64,000 nt of DNA from Schistosoma haematobium (Eukaryota; Platyhelminthes; Trematoda; Strigeidida; Schistosomatidae). The notes under the pieces are model-generated. The model was not told the origin of the DNA. It made no database searches and was given only the letters and a program-made list of their open reading frames with translations. Position numbers and translations under genes: made by a program. The first letter of the stretch is position 1, and each line of letters opens with the position of its first letter. Shown here piece by piece: positions 1 to 11,095 of this stretch. Where the stretch lies: the NCBI RefSeq assembly GCF_000699445.3, contig NC_067198.1:31003536-31067535 (forward strand). Direction: 5' to 3'.

Positions 1-648
1 GAAGACATCACAACAGTAATTGCGCTTCAGCCTCGGGAAAGCTACCCTTAACCCGGACATCAGTGGCGAATGTAGTACGACAGCAGCAACTCGATGAAGA
101 GTAGCCAAATGTATTGTCGGTACAGTTCCAATGCTCTGACCGTACAAAACAATTTGGTTTAAAGGGATAGAATACTTCGTTCTTAAAACATTTAGTGCAC
201 ACTCAGCATCAGCATAAAGGTTTTTTTCCAAAGGCTTTCCAGAAGACACTCCATAGCCTGAATAATCGTAACACATGATGTTAACGTTTAACTTGCTCCC
301 CAGTTCATACATGAAGTGAAGCATCAGACCCAAGTCCACAGCATTCCCATGGCTTAACAAGAAAGTTAGCTTAGATGACGAATTGATAGGCATATAAAGA
401 ATCGCAATATTATTGCCTCTTTTTGTTGTAGCCTTCATTGATTCCATGTTTTCTGGGACAAAATGGATAAATGAATCCTTCAAGTATGAAGCCAGAGTAA
501 AGCTGTATGTAGTATGCCCTCCTTCAGCATGCTCCATCAGTTTATAACTGGGAGGTGGAGGCATAAATGCCAACTTAGCTGCAATTTTAGATGGTAATGG
601 AGGACAACACAATAGCTGACAAATACTGTTGCAGCTTAAATCATTCAT
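1..648 (-). CDS. ABHD17: ABHD17-type alpha/beta-hydrolase (depalmitoylase), N-terminal part, runs off left edge
   Basis: An uninterrupted 216-codon reading frame runs from the ATG at 648 to the window edge. The N-terminus has a cysteine cluster (C6, C10, C14, C15) before PPLPSKIAAKLAF, matching the palmitoylated N-terminus of ABHD17/FAM108 proteins. Hydrolase landmarks follow in order: HGN at residues 100-102 (oxyanion region), YDYSGYG at about 127-133, and the nucleophile elbow GQSIG with Ser172. Known family role: serine hydrolases that remove palmitate from membrane proteins such as Ras and PSD-95, at the plasma membrane and endosomes. The catalytic Asp and His would lie beyond the window. 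The start was chosen because it gives the family's usual N-terminus. No intron interrupts the visible part. Its promoter side faces the BCL7 gene, with the transposon block between. Family assignment is firm; the paralogue cannot be given. Confidence 0.9.
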   Translation of the reverse strand, partial: MNDLSCNSICQLLCCPPLPSKIAAKLAFMPPPPSYKLMEHAEGGHTTYSFTLASYLKDSFIHFVPENMESMKATTKRGNNIAILYMPINSSSKLTFLLSHGNAVDLGLMLHFMYELGSKLNVNIMCYDYSGYGVSSGKPLEKNLYADAECALNVLRTKYSIPLNQIVLYGQSIGTVPTIHLATLHRVAAVVLHSPLMSGLRVAFPRLKRNYCCDVF

Positions 649-1334
649 CGGTCTTCAATAATGTTGTAGAAAAAGCTTTCACTGGGAAACAAGGATGCAC
701 TAAAGAAGTCCTATGTCCAGTAATTTTTAAACATTATTGTCAGAGAAAGTTCATAGTTAAATAGAATGCTGTCTGGCACCCCATCCAACTTTCTCAACTC
801 ACTCAAACATGGCACATAATTGCCGCCTAAAAAAGTTCAGTCTTCATTGGAACACTGTAATAGCCAAGTTGACCTTCATTTTGTTTAATACGTGCTACCT
901 CCAATATATCCCCAATATATTCAGTGTGAGCTTGTATAAACCGAATAATTATTTGCGCTCGCTACTTGTTGTTACGGTATGGTTTCAGATGTTTGGTATT
1001 GTCGAATGAATGGTAGTCTAGTCACTCGACTACACTAATTCTAGTCGGTTTTGTAGTTATTTGTGGATTTGTGTATCTTGTATTTTTAGTGAGTGTGTTT
1101 GTCTCGGGACAGTAGAGATCCCGAATACCAACAACTATCAAGTTTCCAGGCAGTAGTTTGGTTGGTTGCAATGTGACAATAATGAAGTGACAAGTCGAGT
1201 GCTAAGGGAAGACCACAGTTTCAAGATTAGGTTAATAGATCTACTGGTTGGCAATGCAGACAGTTGGAGAAGAAGTAATCAAAAGAATAAGAAGGGAAAA
1301 TGATATGATAATGAGGGAAATTGGAGGTTGTTCC
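649..1334. other. Upstream region of the ABHD17-type gene
   Basis: This is the 5' side of the minus-strand ABHD17 gene and should hold its 5' UTR and promoter. On the minus strand a pyrimidine-rich stretch ending in CAG lies about 40 bases before the ATG and could be a 5'-UTR splice acceptor. No clear TATA box or coding exon was seen. The short plus-strand frame at 809-1009 has no supporting similarity. Confidence 0.4.
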
Positions 1335-1711
1335 TGATGTAGCAGTAAATTAATCCCCAAAATAAATAGCTCTGTAAGTTTTCGACATTAGATGCTGACC
1401 ACATTAGTTTCAATGGACTCAACTAGATGAAGGCGCTCGGTCATGCATCCACACCAGATCACGAGTGGGAACGCCGTGCCCAACAACCCCTGCAATCGCT
1501 AGCCAGATTAGATGAGACGATCCTCGATATATTGATAGCCTATTAAATATATTTTCGAACTTCCTCGCTTCTGTCTTTTGATTTCACTTGGTGAGTACGA
1601 TTCATATTAGTTGTTACTGGTTTAAGCGGTGTCAAACTTCAAATACCTGTGGCGTCTTAACCTTCACGCTAATAGACAAATCCCACGTCTCAGCAATGAA
1701 TCACACTTAGG
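1335..1711 (+). repeat. LTR of the Ty3/Gypsy family, plus orientation
   Basis: Starts TGATGTAGCAG and can be aligned by eye, as reverse complement, to the interrupted LTR of the Gypsy element at 6470-6582 plus 8727-8922. Similarity ends just after AAATACCTGTG. It points the opposite way to the neighbouring element, so it is not that element's own 3' LTR. It is followed directly by an inverted LTR fragment (1712-1800). Confidence 0.65.
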
Positions 1712-1800
1712 TGAGTCCATTAAAACTGATGTGGTCAGCATCCAATGCCGAAGACTTACAGAGCTAGTTATTTTGGGGATTTATTTACTGCTACAAATCA
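1712..1800 (-). repeat. 3' LTR fragment of the minus-strand Gypsy element
   Basis: On the minus strand the sequence begins TGATTTGTAGCAG immediately after a G-rich polypurine tract, as expected for the start of a 3' LTR. Only about 90 bases remain. It then breaks into the oppositely oriented LTR at 1335-1711, so the outer parts of the two form an inverted repeat of about 90-bp arms. Confidence 0.65.
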
Positions 1801-1813
1801 CCCCCCCCCTCTA
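1801..1813 (-). other. Polypurine tract of the Gypsy element
   Basis: On the minus strand the bases read AGAG followed by nine G, ending exactly at the TGA that opens the 3' LTR. In LTR retrotransposons this tract primes plus-strand DNA synthesis, and its position fixes the LTR boundary. Confidence 0.6.
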
Positions 1814-2286
1814 GTAGGGATAGTGATGACCCTAAGACGTGGCCAGACAGAAGTTTAAACCCAACGAGTTTGTCGTTGGTAGACACTCTTCTAATAGCTC
1901 ACTAGGTTTAGTAGCGTCTGGTCGTCTTTTCTTAATATAAAGGACCACGTAGTACAATATAGTAAAAAAAAGAAAAAATACAATGAAAATTTTGGTTCAT
2001 CGTAAACCTCATCGTTCTTTCTATCGTCTTTTCCAGCCGTCCTGGTTGAGAAGGAAATATCTAAGTGCATGTCGAAATACGCTTGTACGTGCGTAAAAAC
2101 ACAAAGCGGACGAAAAAGGAAAACAAACTCATGCACATGTAATAGCGTTAGAAGGATTTTGACAAAATGGTTTTTTTGTTTCATTTTGGAATAAAAATAT
2201 AAATATATAAGCATATTGGAATTGGTTTTTTATATTGCATACAGTACGAAGAAAAATCGAGATGATATAAAATGTCAACCAGTATC

Positions 2287-3421
2287 TTACGTGCAACAAT
2301 CGCTCAAATGTTCTGGAAATCTTACTCTTCTTCCAGAACGCGTTGTTTTAAGTTTATTTTCAGATACTGTCGAAGTATCATCGTGTGTGTTGGTTGTCGG
2401 ATCAAGCATCATAAGTGTCGGAGTCGTGTCGTTCGATTGAACCTGAGGAAAATCGACGTGAACAAAATTTCCTTCGTATCCTGATCCGAAAGGTCGTCGA
2501 TGCGAATCACGACGAACGAAAATGTTTGTACTATATCGTAAGTCAGGTTGAACGAAAACATCAGTTGATTGAGATCGAGTGGAAACAGGTTTAACTGAAC
2601 GCATTGCATTTGTGAGCCTGTTCGTGTAGGAGGTTAGGTCCATGCTCATTGAAGAGGATGAAAGATCCACGAATTCCCCTGGAAGTCGAAGTGTCGTTCC
2701 GTAAACTAGTTGAGCCGCAATGTATCCAATGTTGGCTTTACTGCATTGCGAATACCTAGCGAGACGAGTGGAAGAGCGTCGGTCCACTGCGAAACGTTTG
2801 CAGCTGATAGTGAAGCTTTTAGTTGTCGGTGAAAACGTTCTACCAACCCGTTTGCTTGTGGATGGTAGGCGGTCGTTCGGAAGCGAGTGATTCCTAAAAG
2901 TGTGGTCAGACGACGGAAAAGATCAGATTCACACTGCCGTCCGCGATCTGTAGTGATGGTTGAAGGGCAGCCGAAGTTTGCTACCCATCGTTCGACGAAG
3001 GTGCGGGCCACTGTTTTAGCAGTGATGTCCTTGATAGGTACTGCTTCTGTCCACTGAGTGAAACGGTCTACACAGGTTAAGAGATAAGAGTATCCATTTG
3101 AATCTGGTAAAGGTCCTGCCAAATGCAGATGAACATGGTCGAAACGAGCGTCAGGAATTTGAAAGAGCCCAAGGGACATTTATTGTGTCTAATCACCTTA
3201 GATTTCTGGCAGCTTACGCAGTAGCGTGCCCACTCCCTCACGTCTTTATTCATGCCAGGCCAGCAAAATCGTTCTGCCATAAGCTTGATTGTTGTACAAA
3301 CACCTGGAGGAGAGGGTTTGTGAAACGTAATGAAGACGTTGTGTCGATAATGGTTCGGCATGATTGGAAGATCCCTACCTGTAGATGTGTTACACAGTAA
3401 GGTTTCCATACCTGTTCCCAT
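2287..3421 (-). pseudogene. Integrase domain of Gypsy pol (broken)
   Basis: Three overlapping frames together cover an integrase. The zinc-binding part (about 3421-3170) has the CVSCQKSK end of the HHCC module. The core (3179-2706) has ITTDRG (second catalytic Asp) and GLVERFHRQLK (catalytic Glu). The first catalytic Asp, normally in an HxDLVGPLP-type stretch, reads HLHLAGPLP here, so that Asp is missing. A frameshift near 2740-2790 moves to the last frame, which ends in a basic tail (RSGRRVRFPEHL) typical of Gypsy pol C-termini. In a working element this enzyme inserts the cDNA into the chromosome in the nucleus. Confidence 0.8.
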
Positions 3422-3429
3422 CTGTTTAA

Positions 3430-5260
3430 TGCGTAGTTTAAGGGTCGTTCAGGATAACTCGTGCTGAAGACCAGTGTCTTCTTTTTGAAGCTGGGCGAGT
3501 TTCATAAGGTCGATTCCTTGGAAACTGTTCAAGGAAGTTATGCGAGACAAAGCATCTGCAACTACATTGTTTGCTCCAGAAATATGTTGTATATCTGAAG
3601 TAAACTACGAAATGTAGTTCAGTTGTCGAGACTCACGAGGTGAGTACTTGTCTGGAGAAGAGTTTAAAGAGAAAGTAAGCGGTTCATGGTCAGTGAAAAG
3701 AGTGAATTCACGGCCTTCGATACACTGTTGGAAATGCCGTACAGCACAATACATAGCAGGGAGTTCCCCACTGAATATGCTGTACCTAGATTCCGTGTCT
3801 AGCAACTGTCTAGAGAAAAATACCAAAGGTTTCCGAGAGTGGTTAACCCACTGTTGTAAGACTTCACCAATTGCTGCGATACCAACAGGTGCTTCAGTGT
3901 CCTGATGAGCAAGCATCGCTGCTTTCGCAATAAGTTCCTTAATTGTGGAGAATGCCTTTCGCGCGGTGTCGTCCAGCTTGATGGGTTTCACATTTCCACG
4001 AAGTCGGTTTGTTAGCGGCTTCATCAGTGACACGCATTTCGGTATGAGTCGTCTATAGAAACTTAAAAGGCCGTTAAACGTGCGTAATTGCCAGATGGTG
4101 GTCGGTTCTGGGTAATCCAGAATGGCCGCTACTTTGGTTTCAAGGGGTCGAATGCCTTGTGCATCTATAGTGTGTCCTAGGAAGTCCAATGAGTCAGTTC
4201 CGATTCGGCATTTCTGAATGTTTACAGTAATGCCCTGTTTTTGTAGTCGGTCGAAAACAAAATCCAAATGCTTGAGATGCGATTCTCTGTCCGGACTTGC
4301 TATTAGGCAGTCATCAACATACGCATGTACGAAGTTGAGACCTCGAAAAACGTCATATATGAATCTTTGGAAGGTTTGTGCATCTTTTCTTAGACCGAAA
4401 GGCATTCGCAAAAATTCGTAGAGTTCGAAGGGAGTTATGATAGCTGTTTTCGGTATATCGTCAGTAGCCATAGGGATTTGTTTATACGTTTTAACCAAGT
4501 CGATTTTCGGAAAGACAGTTGTACCTTTCAAGGTAGCTGTCAAATCGTGAATGTGAGGCAACGGTTAACGATCGTGAATGGTTTTCGCATTCAATCACCG
4601 ATAGTCACCAGTTGGATGCCAATCGTTTCCGTCCTTTTTAGGGACCATGTGCAACGAGATACTCATGGGTTATTTGACCGTCGTATGATTCCTGAGTCTA
4701 TCATGTGGTCAAATTCGTTTTTGGCTAACCTTAGCTTTTCGAGAGCAGGTCGGCGTGTTTTCGAGGATGCAAGTGGTCCTGTAGTCGTGACGTGATATGT
4801 AACATTGCTGGTTACACACGGTAATTTCGATTGGGTTTGGTACATCCTGGAATACTTATTGAGTAGTGTTTGGTAGAATGGGTCTATTGTGTGGCTAAGT
4901 GTGACAGGAGATAACTTGCAACCAGAAAAGGAAGTTACACAAACAGATAAATTAGCGTTTCCGTCTACTAGCCTCCGTTTGCGCGTATCGATGATCAGAA
5001 TATTGTGTTGTAGAGGGTCCATACCAATGATTGGCATATAAACATCTGCAACAACGAAGATCCAGTGGATGGGTTTGCGTAAACCCACGTTGAGGTAAAC
5101 GTACCTTTTGCCATACGTAGCGATAGGTTTTCCGTTTGCCGCCTGTAAGTTTAGAGCCCATTCGGAAAGCCGGTCGCTGGGATTCGCTACGAGAACGCTA
5201 ACTTCTGCGTCAGTGTCGACGAGGTAGGTTGTAGAATTATGGTCTACTATGATATTAGTG
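3430..5260 (-). pseudogene. Protease, reverse transcriptase and RNase H of Gypsy pol (broken)
   Basis: The protease motif (about 5230-5200) reads VDTDAEVSV; the usual active site is D-T/S-G, so the Gly has become Asp. The RT begins near 4790 (VTTTGPLASSKTRRP) and continues through LHMVPKKDGNDW, motif A around IDLVKTYKQIP (Asp at 4499-4501) and the catalytic YVDD at 4310-4321, followed by LDFLGH. Two in-frame stops lie between the KKDGNDW and LPHIHDL parts (about 4560-4600). The RNase H part keeps LFTDHEPL but appears to lack the first catalytic Asp block before AAIGEVLQQ. The connecting GANNVVADALSR segment (about 3540) is followed by another stop. Together these make the copy non-functional. 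Confidence 0.85.
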
Positions 5261-5516
5261 CTGCTCTAATAATAGACCTAATCCTAAAATTGTAGATTTG
5301 TCATGATATAACTGCCTAATCTATAAGATCTTACGTGGCAGTTACATCATCGTCTACACCAACTCATTGTATCATGGCAATTACCAATACATGATGTAGA
5401 ACAAGCTTAGGCTAGAGATAGGGCAATATATTTAATATGGTTAAAAGATATAAGATAACAGGGACTATGCCTGCATGGCCGAGTCATGCCATTCGATCAA
5501 CCCCAATTCATTCAAC
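5261..5516. other. Unexplained 255-bp segment between gag and protease
   Basis: This stretch sits where the gag nucleocapsid zinc knuckle and the gag-pol junction should be, yet no Cys/His knuckle is readable in any frame. An imperfect inverted repeat (GGTCTACTATG... / ...ATAATAGACC) lies at its left border near 5250-5282. It may be a small insertion that replaced the nucleocapsid, possibly a solo LTR or SINE, but I do not recognise it. Confidence 0.35.
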
Positions 5517-6276
5517 TCATTCTTCCCGCCTTCTCCCTCGTTCGGTATTTCTTCGCATTAAATATTGAATATATATTTTCCGACTTGTCTCGTGTTCAGC
5601 TTTGAGGATTGTGTGGTTATGGTCCAATGCCACTACAGTGCTTCTTCGAGAGGTGTGTGACCGTTTACGGTCATTACGAAATCTTAGATTACGTGTCAGC
5701 GAATCACATAATTCCGTAATGTCATTATAGGTCGTTTGAAGTTTTTCCTTGACTGAAAACACCTGGGCATTAGAAGTTTTCGTGGTTTCAAAGATGTGGT
5801 CGACAGATGCAGCCAGCTCGTCTATGACGTTGTTTTGAAACGAGACAAGCACAGCTTGCACTTGTTGAGGACGTTTGGTTAGGAAAAGTTGTTTGAATAG
5901 GCCATCATCGAAGGTTCTTTGGCCGATAACCCCTCTCATTCTTTGCAACGTGTCTGTCGCAGAACCGTGTTGCAGGTGGATGTTATTAAGGAGTTTGTCT
6001 AACCTTTGTCGATCGTTTAGGTCGTTTAAGTGTTTCGTCGGGTTCAGAAACATCACCAGTAAACATACTAGGCGCTACGTACCTGTTGAATTTGCGTGGT
6101 AGTGCCTTGACTACTGCGAGGAATTGTACACGTGCGTCGCTCACGCCGTGCTCGTAAAAGTCGGCTTCTGCGTAAAAGAACCGGCCTTCGATGTTGTCTG
6201 GACAGAAGGGCGTCAGTTGGAACGAAGGTGGGGACATAGTCTTTAACTTAAGTACCTTGGGTGTCTGTTCAGTCAT
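5517..6276 (-). pseudogene. Gag capsid region of the Gypsy element, frameshifted
   Basis: The start codon at 6276 opens a 96-residue frame (PPSFQLTPFCPDNIEGRFFY, then ALPRKFNRYVAP) that resembles the beginning of schistosome Gypsy Gag capsid. A frameshift in the 5986-6056 overlap leads to the second frame (HLNDLNDRQRLDKLL onward), which ends near 5517 without a zinc knuckle. Gag packages the element RNA in cytoplasmic particles. The tandem-duplication breakpoint at 5968 falls inside this gene, so only the 5' part is repeated further right. Confidence 0.65.
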
Positions 6277-6469
6277 GGTAAAATATCAAGTACGAGAATA
6301 AACGAGTGAAAAAATATATATATCCAAAAACACGGAAAAAGTATCATCATACTTAAAAAATAATTATAAAGCAATAATATACAGAATTCTAAAAAGAACA
6401 GACTCACAGTTTGCGATTTGGTGTACCAGATCGCGTTAGGCTCACTAACGAAGATGCACAGGTATTTGG

Positions 6470-6582
6470 AGTTTAACAACGCCTAGACCAGTAACAACTA
6501 ATATGAATCATGCTCACCAAGTGAAATCAAAAGACAGAAGCGAGGAAGTTCGAAGATATATTTGATAGTCTATTAATATATC
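6470..6582 (-). repeat. 5' LTR of the Gypsy element, inner part
   Basis: Reverse-complement match to the plus-oriented LTR around 1530-1645 (shared stretches include CACTTGGTGAG, GAAGCGAGGAAGTTCG and TTAGTTGTTACTGGT). It is cut at 6582 by the LINE, with AATATATC as the target duplication on both sides (6575-6582 and 8727-8734). Confidence 0.75.
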
Positions 6583-8726
6583 CATAGCTTCAGATCATCA
6601 CCTAGTTGTAGCCAATTTAAAACTGGAGCTAAAAAAGAACTGGACAACTGGACAAACAGCAATACAAGGGTTCAATACAGCCTTCCTTCGAGATACTGAC
6701 AGACTCAATGAATTCAAGATGGCTCTCAACAACAGGTTCCAAGCCTTACAAGATCTACTGAAGGGAGAAGAAACTACTATGGAGGACAACTGGAAAGGTA
6801 TCAAAGAAGCACTAACTTCAACGTGTCAAGAGGTTGTGGGTCTAAAGAAACACCATCATAAGGAATTGATCTCTATAGAAACACTGGACAAGATCAAAGA
6901 AAGGAAGAACAAGAAGACAGCAATTAACAACAGCCAAACACGAACAGAGAAAGTCTAAGCACAAGCTGAATACATAGAAGCGAACAAGCAAGTGAAGAGG
7001 AGCAATATAGTCGACAATAAGAAGTACGTGGAAGAACTAGCAACGACGGCGGAAAAAGCTGCAAGAGAAGGAAATATGAAACAGCTTTACGATACAACGA
7101 AGAAACTAGCAGGAAAATACAGTAAACCAGAGAGACCGGTTAAAGACGAGGAAGGCAGGCCGATCACTGATATTCATCAACAGTGGAACAGATGGGTAGA
7201 ATACTTCGAGGAACTCCTGAATAGGCCGGCTACAATGAATCCACCGGACATCGAAGCAGCACACACAGGACTTTTTATAGATGTCAATCCACCACCGACG
7301 GAAGAAATCAGAATGGCCATCAGACAAATCAAGAGCGGGAAAGCAACATGACCCGACAATATACCAGCTGAAGCACTGAAGTCAGACATCGAAGTAACTA
7401 CAAACATGCTTCACCCTCTATTCAAAAAGATTTGGGAGGAGGAACAAGTGCCGATGGACTGGAAAGAAAGACGCTTCATCAAGATTCCAAAGAAAGGAGA
7501 TCTGAGCAAATGTTAAAACTACAGAGGCATCACACTACTGTCAGCATCAGGAAAAGTTTTTAACAGAGTGTTGCTGAACCGGATGAAAGACGTAGTAGAC
7601 GCCCAACTTCGAGATCAACAAGCTGGATTCCGTGAGGATCGATCGTGCACAGACCAAATTGCGACACTACGGATCATCGTCGAACAGTCAATTGAGTGGA
7701 ACTCAAGAAGATTGTCAACATTATCCGGAACTCATACGACAGACTACAGTGCAAGGTCGTGCATAGAGGACAGCTGACAGATGCATTCCAAGTAAGGGCC
7801 GGAGTCAGACAAGGCTGTCTACTCTCCCCCTCTTTCTTCTGGTGGTCCATTGGATTATGAAGACCTTGACATCTAAGGAAAACACGGCATACAATGGACA
7901 GCTCAGAATCAATTAGACGATTTGGACTTCGCAGATGACCTAGCCCTCCTGTCGCATACCCATGAACAAATGCAGATAAAGACAGCCAGTGTAGCAGCAG
8001 TCTCTGCATCAGTAGGCCTCAACATACACATACACAAGGGAAAACTAAAGTCCTCAAATTCAACACGGAGAACAACAATCCAATCACTCTTGATGGCGAA
8101 ACTCTGGAAGATGTAGAATCCTTCACATACCTGGGAAGCATCATCGATGAACAAGGAGGCTTAGATGGAGACGTAAAGGCAAGGATTGGCAAAGCAAGGG
8201 TCGCATTGCTACAGTTGAAGAACATCTAGAACTCAAAACAACTTTCAATCAATATCAAAGTGAGAATCTTCAATACCAACGTCAAGGCAGTTTTATTGTA
8301 TGGAGCTGAAACTTGGAAAGCTACAACAACCACCATCAAGAAGGTACAAGTATTTATAAATAGCTGTCTTCGCAAGATACTCAACATCCATTGACCGGAT
8401 ACCATCAGCAAAACCCTTTTGTGGGAGAGAACAAATCAGCTTACAGCTGAAGAAGAAATTAGAAAAAGACGATGGAAATGGATAGGACACAGATTACGCA
8501 AATCATCAAACTGCATCACGAGGCAAGCCCTTACCTGGAATCTTGAAAGGAATTGAAAAAGAGGAAGGCAAAAGAACACATTACGTCGGATAATAGAAGC
8601 ATATATGAATAACAACTGGAAGGAGCTGGAAAGGATTGCCCAGGACATGTTTGGGTGGAGAATGCTGGTGAGCGGTCTATGTTCCTTCACGAGGAGTAAC
8701 AGGAGTAAGTATGTAAGTAAGTAATC
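6583..8726 (+). pseudogene. RTE-clade LINE inserted in the Gypsy 5' LTR, copy 1 (5'-truncated, dead)
   Basis: The element begins in the end of the endonuclease domain (SDHHLVVANLKLE), then has the linker, RT and C-terminal region, and ends in a GTAA-type tail at about 8705-8726. RT landmarks include DWKERRFIKIPKKGDL, NYRGITLLS, AGFREDRSCTDQI, GVRQGCLLSP and the catalytic FADD in LDFADDLALLSH (about 7920-7955). After IVEQSIEWNS the text jumps to KIVNIIRNSYDRLQ, so roughly 35 codons including RT motif A with its Asp are gone. In-frame stops occur at about 6956, 7349 and 7514. The AATATATC target duplication shows it landed inside the LTR. Family: RTE-like, of the SR2/SjR2 kind known in schistosomes. 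Confidence 0.8.
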
Positions 8727-8922
8727 AATATATCGAGGATCGTCTCATCTAATCTGGCTAGCGATTGCAGGGGTTGTTGGGCACGGCGTTCCCACTCGTG
8801 ATCTGGTGTGGATGCCTGACCGAGCGCCTTCATCTAGTTGAGTCCATTGAAACTAATGTGGTCAGCATCTAATGTCGAAAACTTACAGAGCTATTTATTT
8901 TGGGGATATTGTTAACGGCGTT
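8727..8922 (-). repeat. 5' LTR of the Gypsy element, outer part
   Basis: Continues the LTR interrupted at 6582; reverse-complement match to about 1350-1525. The outermost roughly 20 bases (TGATTTGTAGC...) are missing or diverged, so the true LTR edge and the 5' target duplication cannot be placed. Confidence 0.7.
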
Positions 8923-11095
8923 AAAGGTACTTTTAATTGACATTTTGAACTATGACCATATCTCTCCTTGTATTTCTTCACTTCACTGGACATAAATGTG
9001 AATCACTAAATAAGTTCGAGGGCTCAAGTCAAAACCTTACGAAGAGCGTCTTAGATCACCCACAAATCTATGCACATTAAAGTATGGGCGACTCGGGAGT
9101 GGCTTTTTAATAACTGTAAAGTCCTTAAAAGCACTCACAGAACCTAACTACTAACACAGACTTTGGTAGCAGTACACTGAAACTAAAAGCACAATACAAC
9201 AAAATGGCTTGCAGGCACGTATACCCTGTACACATAACCCATTTCTGCAATTCGCTGACAGCCGAACAATCCAAACGACTTTTTAGGGGTTATTCATGAG
9301 GAAATTTGATACATTCTTGTGAACTCAGGATAGTATTTCATAAGAATATAGTATCATTTCTGATTTACTCGTTATATGTTATATACTACATCCTTACGAG
9401 AAGCTTATAACTTCTGGTGTTTTAGGATTATTCAACGTAGCTAATTGCTATTTTGAAGCATTCAGTTAACGATTTCTGTTTCAAAAGCAATGGGATTTGA
9501 ACAATTCCACCTGAAAAGTTCACAGTTGATAAATGTCGAGGCGGAAAAGTGAACTTTGCGCTACGTAAGTGGAGGTCGTAAGTGTAAAGGTCGAAGTGTT
9601 GTATGCGAACTAATGAATGAGAATCAAGAACATGGTTCATTGTTGGTTATAAGTCCTAGATTTCTGTTTCTAATTGCAATATCGGAGATGAAGAGAAGTA
9701 GAAACGGCGTTTTATACTGTTTAGAACTTTTGAAACGATGAAGAACTCAACAGTGAAATGATGTTGGACCTGTACGCCGCCGTAGGTTGTATATAACAGG
9801 CAAATCAACAAAGCTTTTAAATAATAAACACTAGCATCTAGTCGTGGAACAGATTTTAATCTTAAATGGCATTGGATTTCGTAGAACTAATCAGAAGACG
9901 TCCATTACATTTTCTCATGAAACCCACTCATTTTTGCGTTATTGCTGACATCAGTTTGTGATGAAAACGGAAATGTGTGGATTCTTAAAAAGTGTATTTG
10001 GACCCTCATAAGGGTTCGCAAAGACAACACATATTTGAAGGCGAATTTATGTCGTTTCTCTCATTTTCGAACAGACGAACTTGTAGAAGGTATTGTTTTC
10101 TCCACAAACCATTCATTTACGGAGTTTGTTTTGTAGTAGAACTGGCTAGAAATTTGTCAGTTATTTGAAGCGTGTCCGCTCATTCACTTGTGTTTACTAA
10201 TGAACCTCCAAAATCCCATCGAACTCTACAGACTTTAAATGTCTGCGTTTGGTCGTGTTTGTCCCATTTTTTTCCCTTGTAGCTTACTAACTAAATTTAA
10301 TATTAATTCGACTCTAAACTCACTAATAATAATGCGGTCTTCTATTTTAGCAATTTTCAATAATCTGCGCTGCAGAGTTAGAACAGTTAATGTAGGATTC
10401 GTGCATAGTTTCACGTCAAACAGGAGTCGAACATGTCCTTAGTCAATATTTTCATGGTGACTGGCGTTTTATGTGCCAGGACTAAATAATATTAGAGATA
10501 TAAAGATAGATTAAAACATTTTTCGACTTTGACTCCTCCAGTCATACTACTCCATTAATGGCGACCTCTCCAAGATAAGTCAAGCAGTAAAATAAGAACT
10601 TATGCATTAATGGAAAGTAGTATGGTTATGAGCAGTGGCTAATCAGTTGTTATCCCCAGGTTTTTGTTAAGGTTGCTATTTTTTGATGTTGGTACTTTTT
10701 GGTATTATTTCAAAAGGCTGGATATTGGCATAAATCGAAATTATGTCGATTGCATTGCTTAGAATAACACGACTTCAGTCTGACAAAAGTTTTGTAAGGT
10801 ATATATCAGTTCCACTTATTATATTTCCAATTAGCATAGTGGTATAAGATTATTGACGTAATCAGTAGTAATGCACTAAAGAAATTGAGAATAAAACAAG
10901 CAGTGGAATGTTAGAAAAATATGACATTTATGACTTAAATGGAAGTAAAGGATGTGTGTGCATATCGTAAATTTAGGCAAAGCGGTTAGCGTACTGTTTC
11001 CCAGCTGCTATGTATGGATCCAGACAAATCACAAGACTAAGCCGTGTATTCAATCACTGAAATACTTGTACCATGAGTGTCAACACCATTTAAGT
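8923..11095. other. Flanking single-copy-like DNA inside duplication copy 1
   Basis: No coding frame with recognisable similarity and no transposon landmark was seen. It is probably ancestral spacer between ABHD17 and BCL7. Short open frames (for example 9556-9741 and 10239-10442) recur unchanged in copy 2 only because the whole block is duplicated. Confidence 0.4.

Larger units (their letters stand above)
1712..8922 (-). mobile_element. Degenerate Ty3/Gypsy LTR retrotransposon
   Basis: Read on the minus strand from right to left: a 5' LTR interrupted by a LINE (8922-6470), gag (6276-5517), an unexplained 255-bp segment, protease-RT-RNase H (5260-3430), integrase (3421-2287), a 3' untranslated region with a polypurine tract, and a truncated 3' LTR. 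The order protease, RT, RNase H, integrase is that of Ty3/Gypsy. Stops and frameshifts occur in most domains and several catalytic residues are lost, so this copy is dead. It may belong to a described schistosome lineage (Saci, Boudicca or CsRn1-like), but I cannot choose between them from sequence alone. Confidence 0.8.
5968..11095 (+). repeat. Tandem duplication of 5.13 kb, copy 1
   Basis: Matches 11096-16224 almost base for base at an offset of 5128-5130. It contains the 5' part of gag, the LINE-interrupted LTR and about 2.2 kb of flanking DNA. By eye I found only one substitution (A10595 against G15724) and five one-base homopolymer length differences. The join at 11096-11099 shows TGTT shared by both ancestral edges. 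Confidence 0.9.

Noticed and set aside
809..1009. Short plus-strand open frame upstream of ABHD17
   Set aside because: 66 codons with no recognisable motif, no splice or context support; likely chance.
1891..2484. Several open frames around the end of Gypsy pol, on both strands
   Set aside because: They lie in the element's 3' untranslated part or are antisense to integrase; residue make-up is AT-driven or shadow-like.
9428..10442. Open frames repeated exactly at 14558-15571
   Set aside because: Their conservation only reflects the tandem duplication; no domain or codon pattern supports coding.
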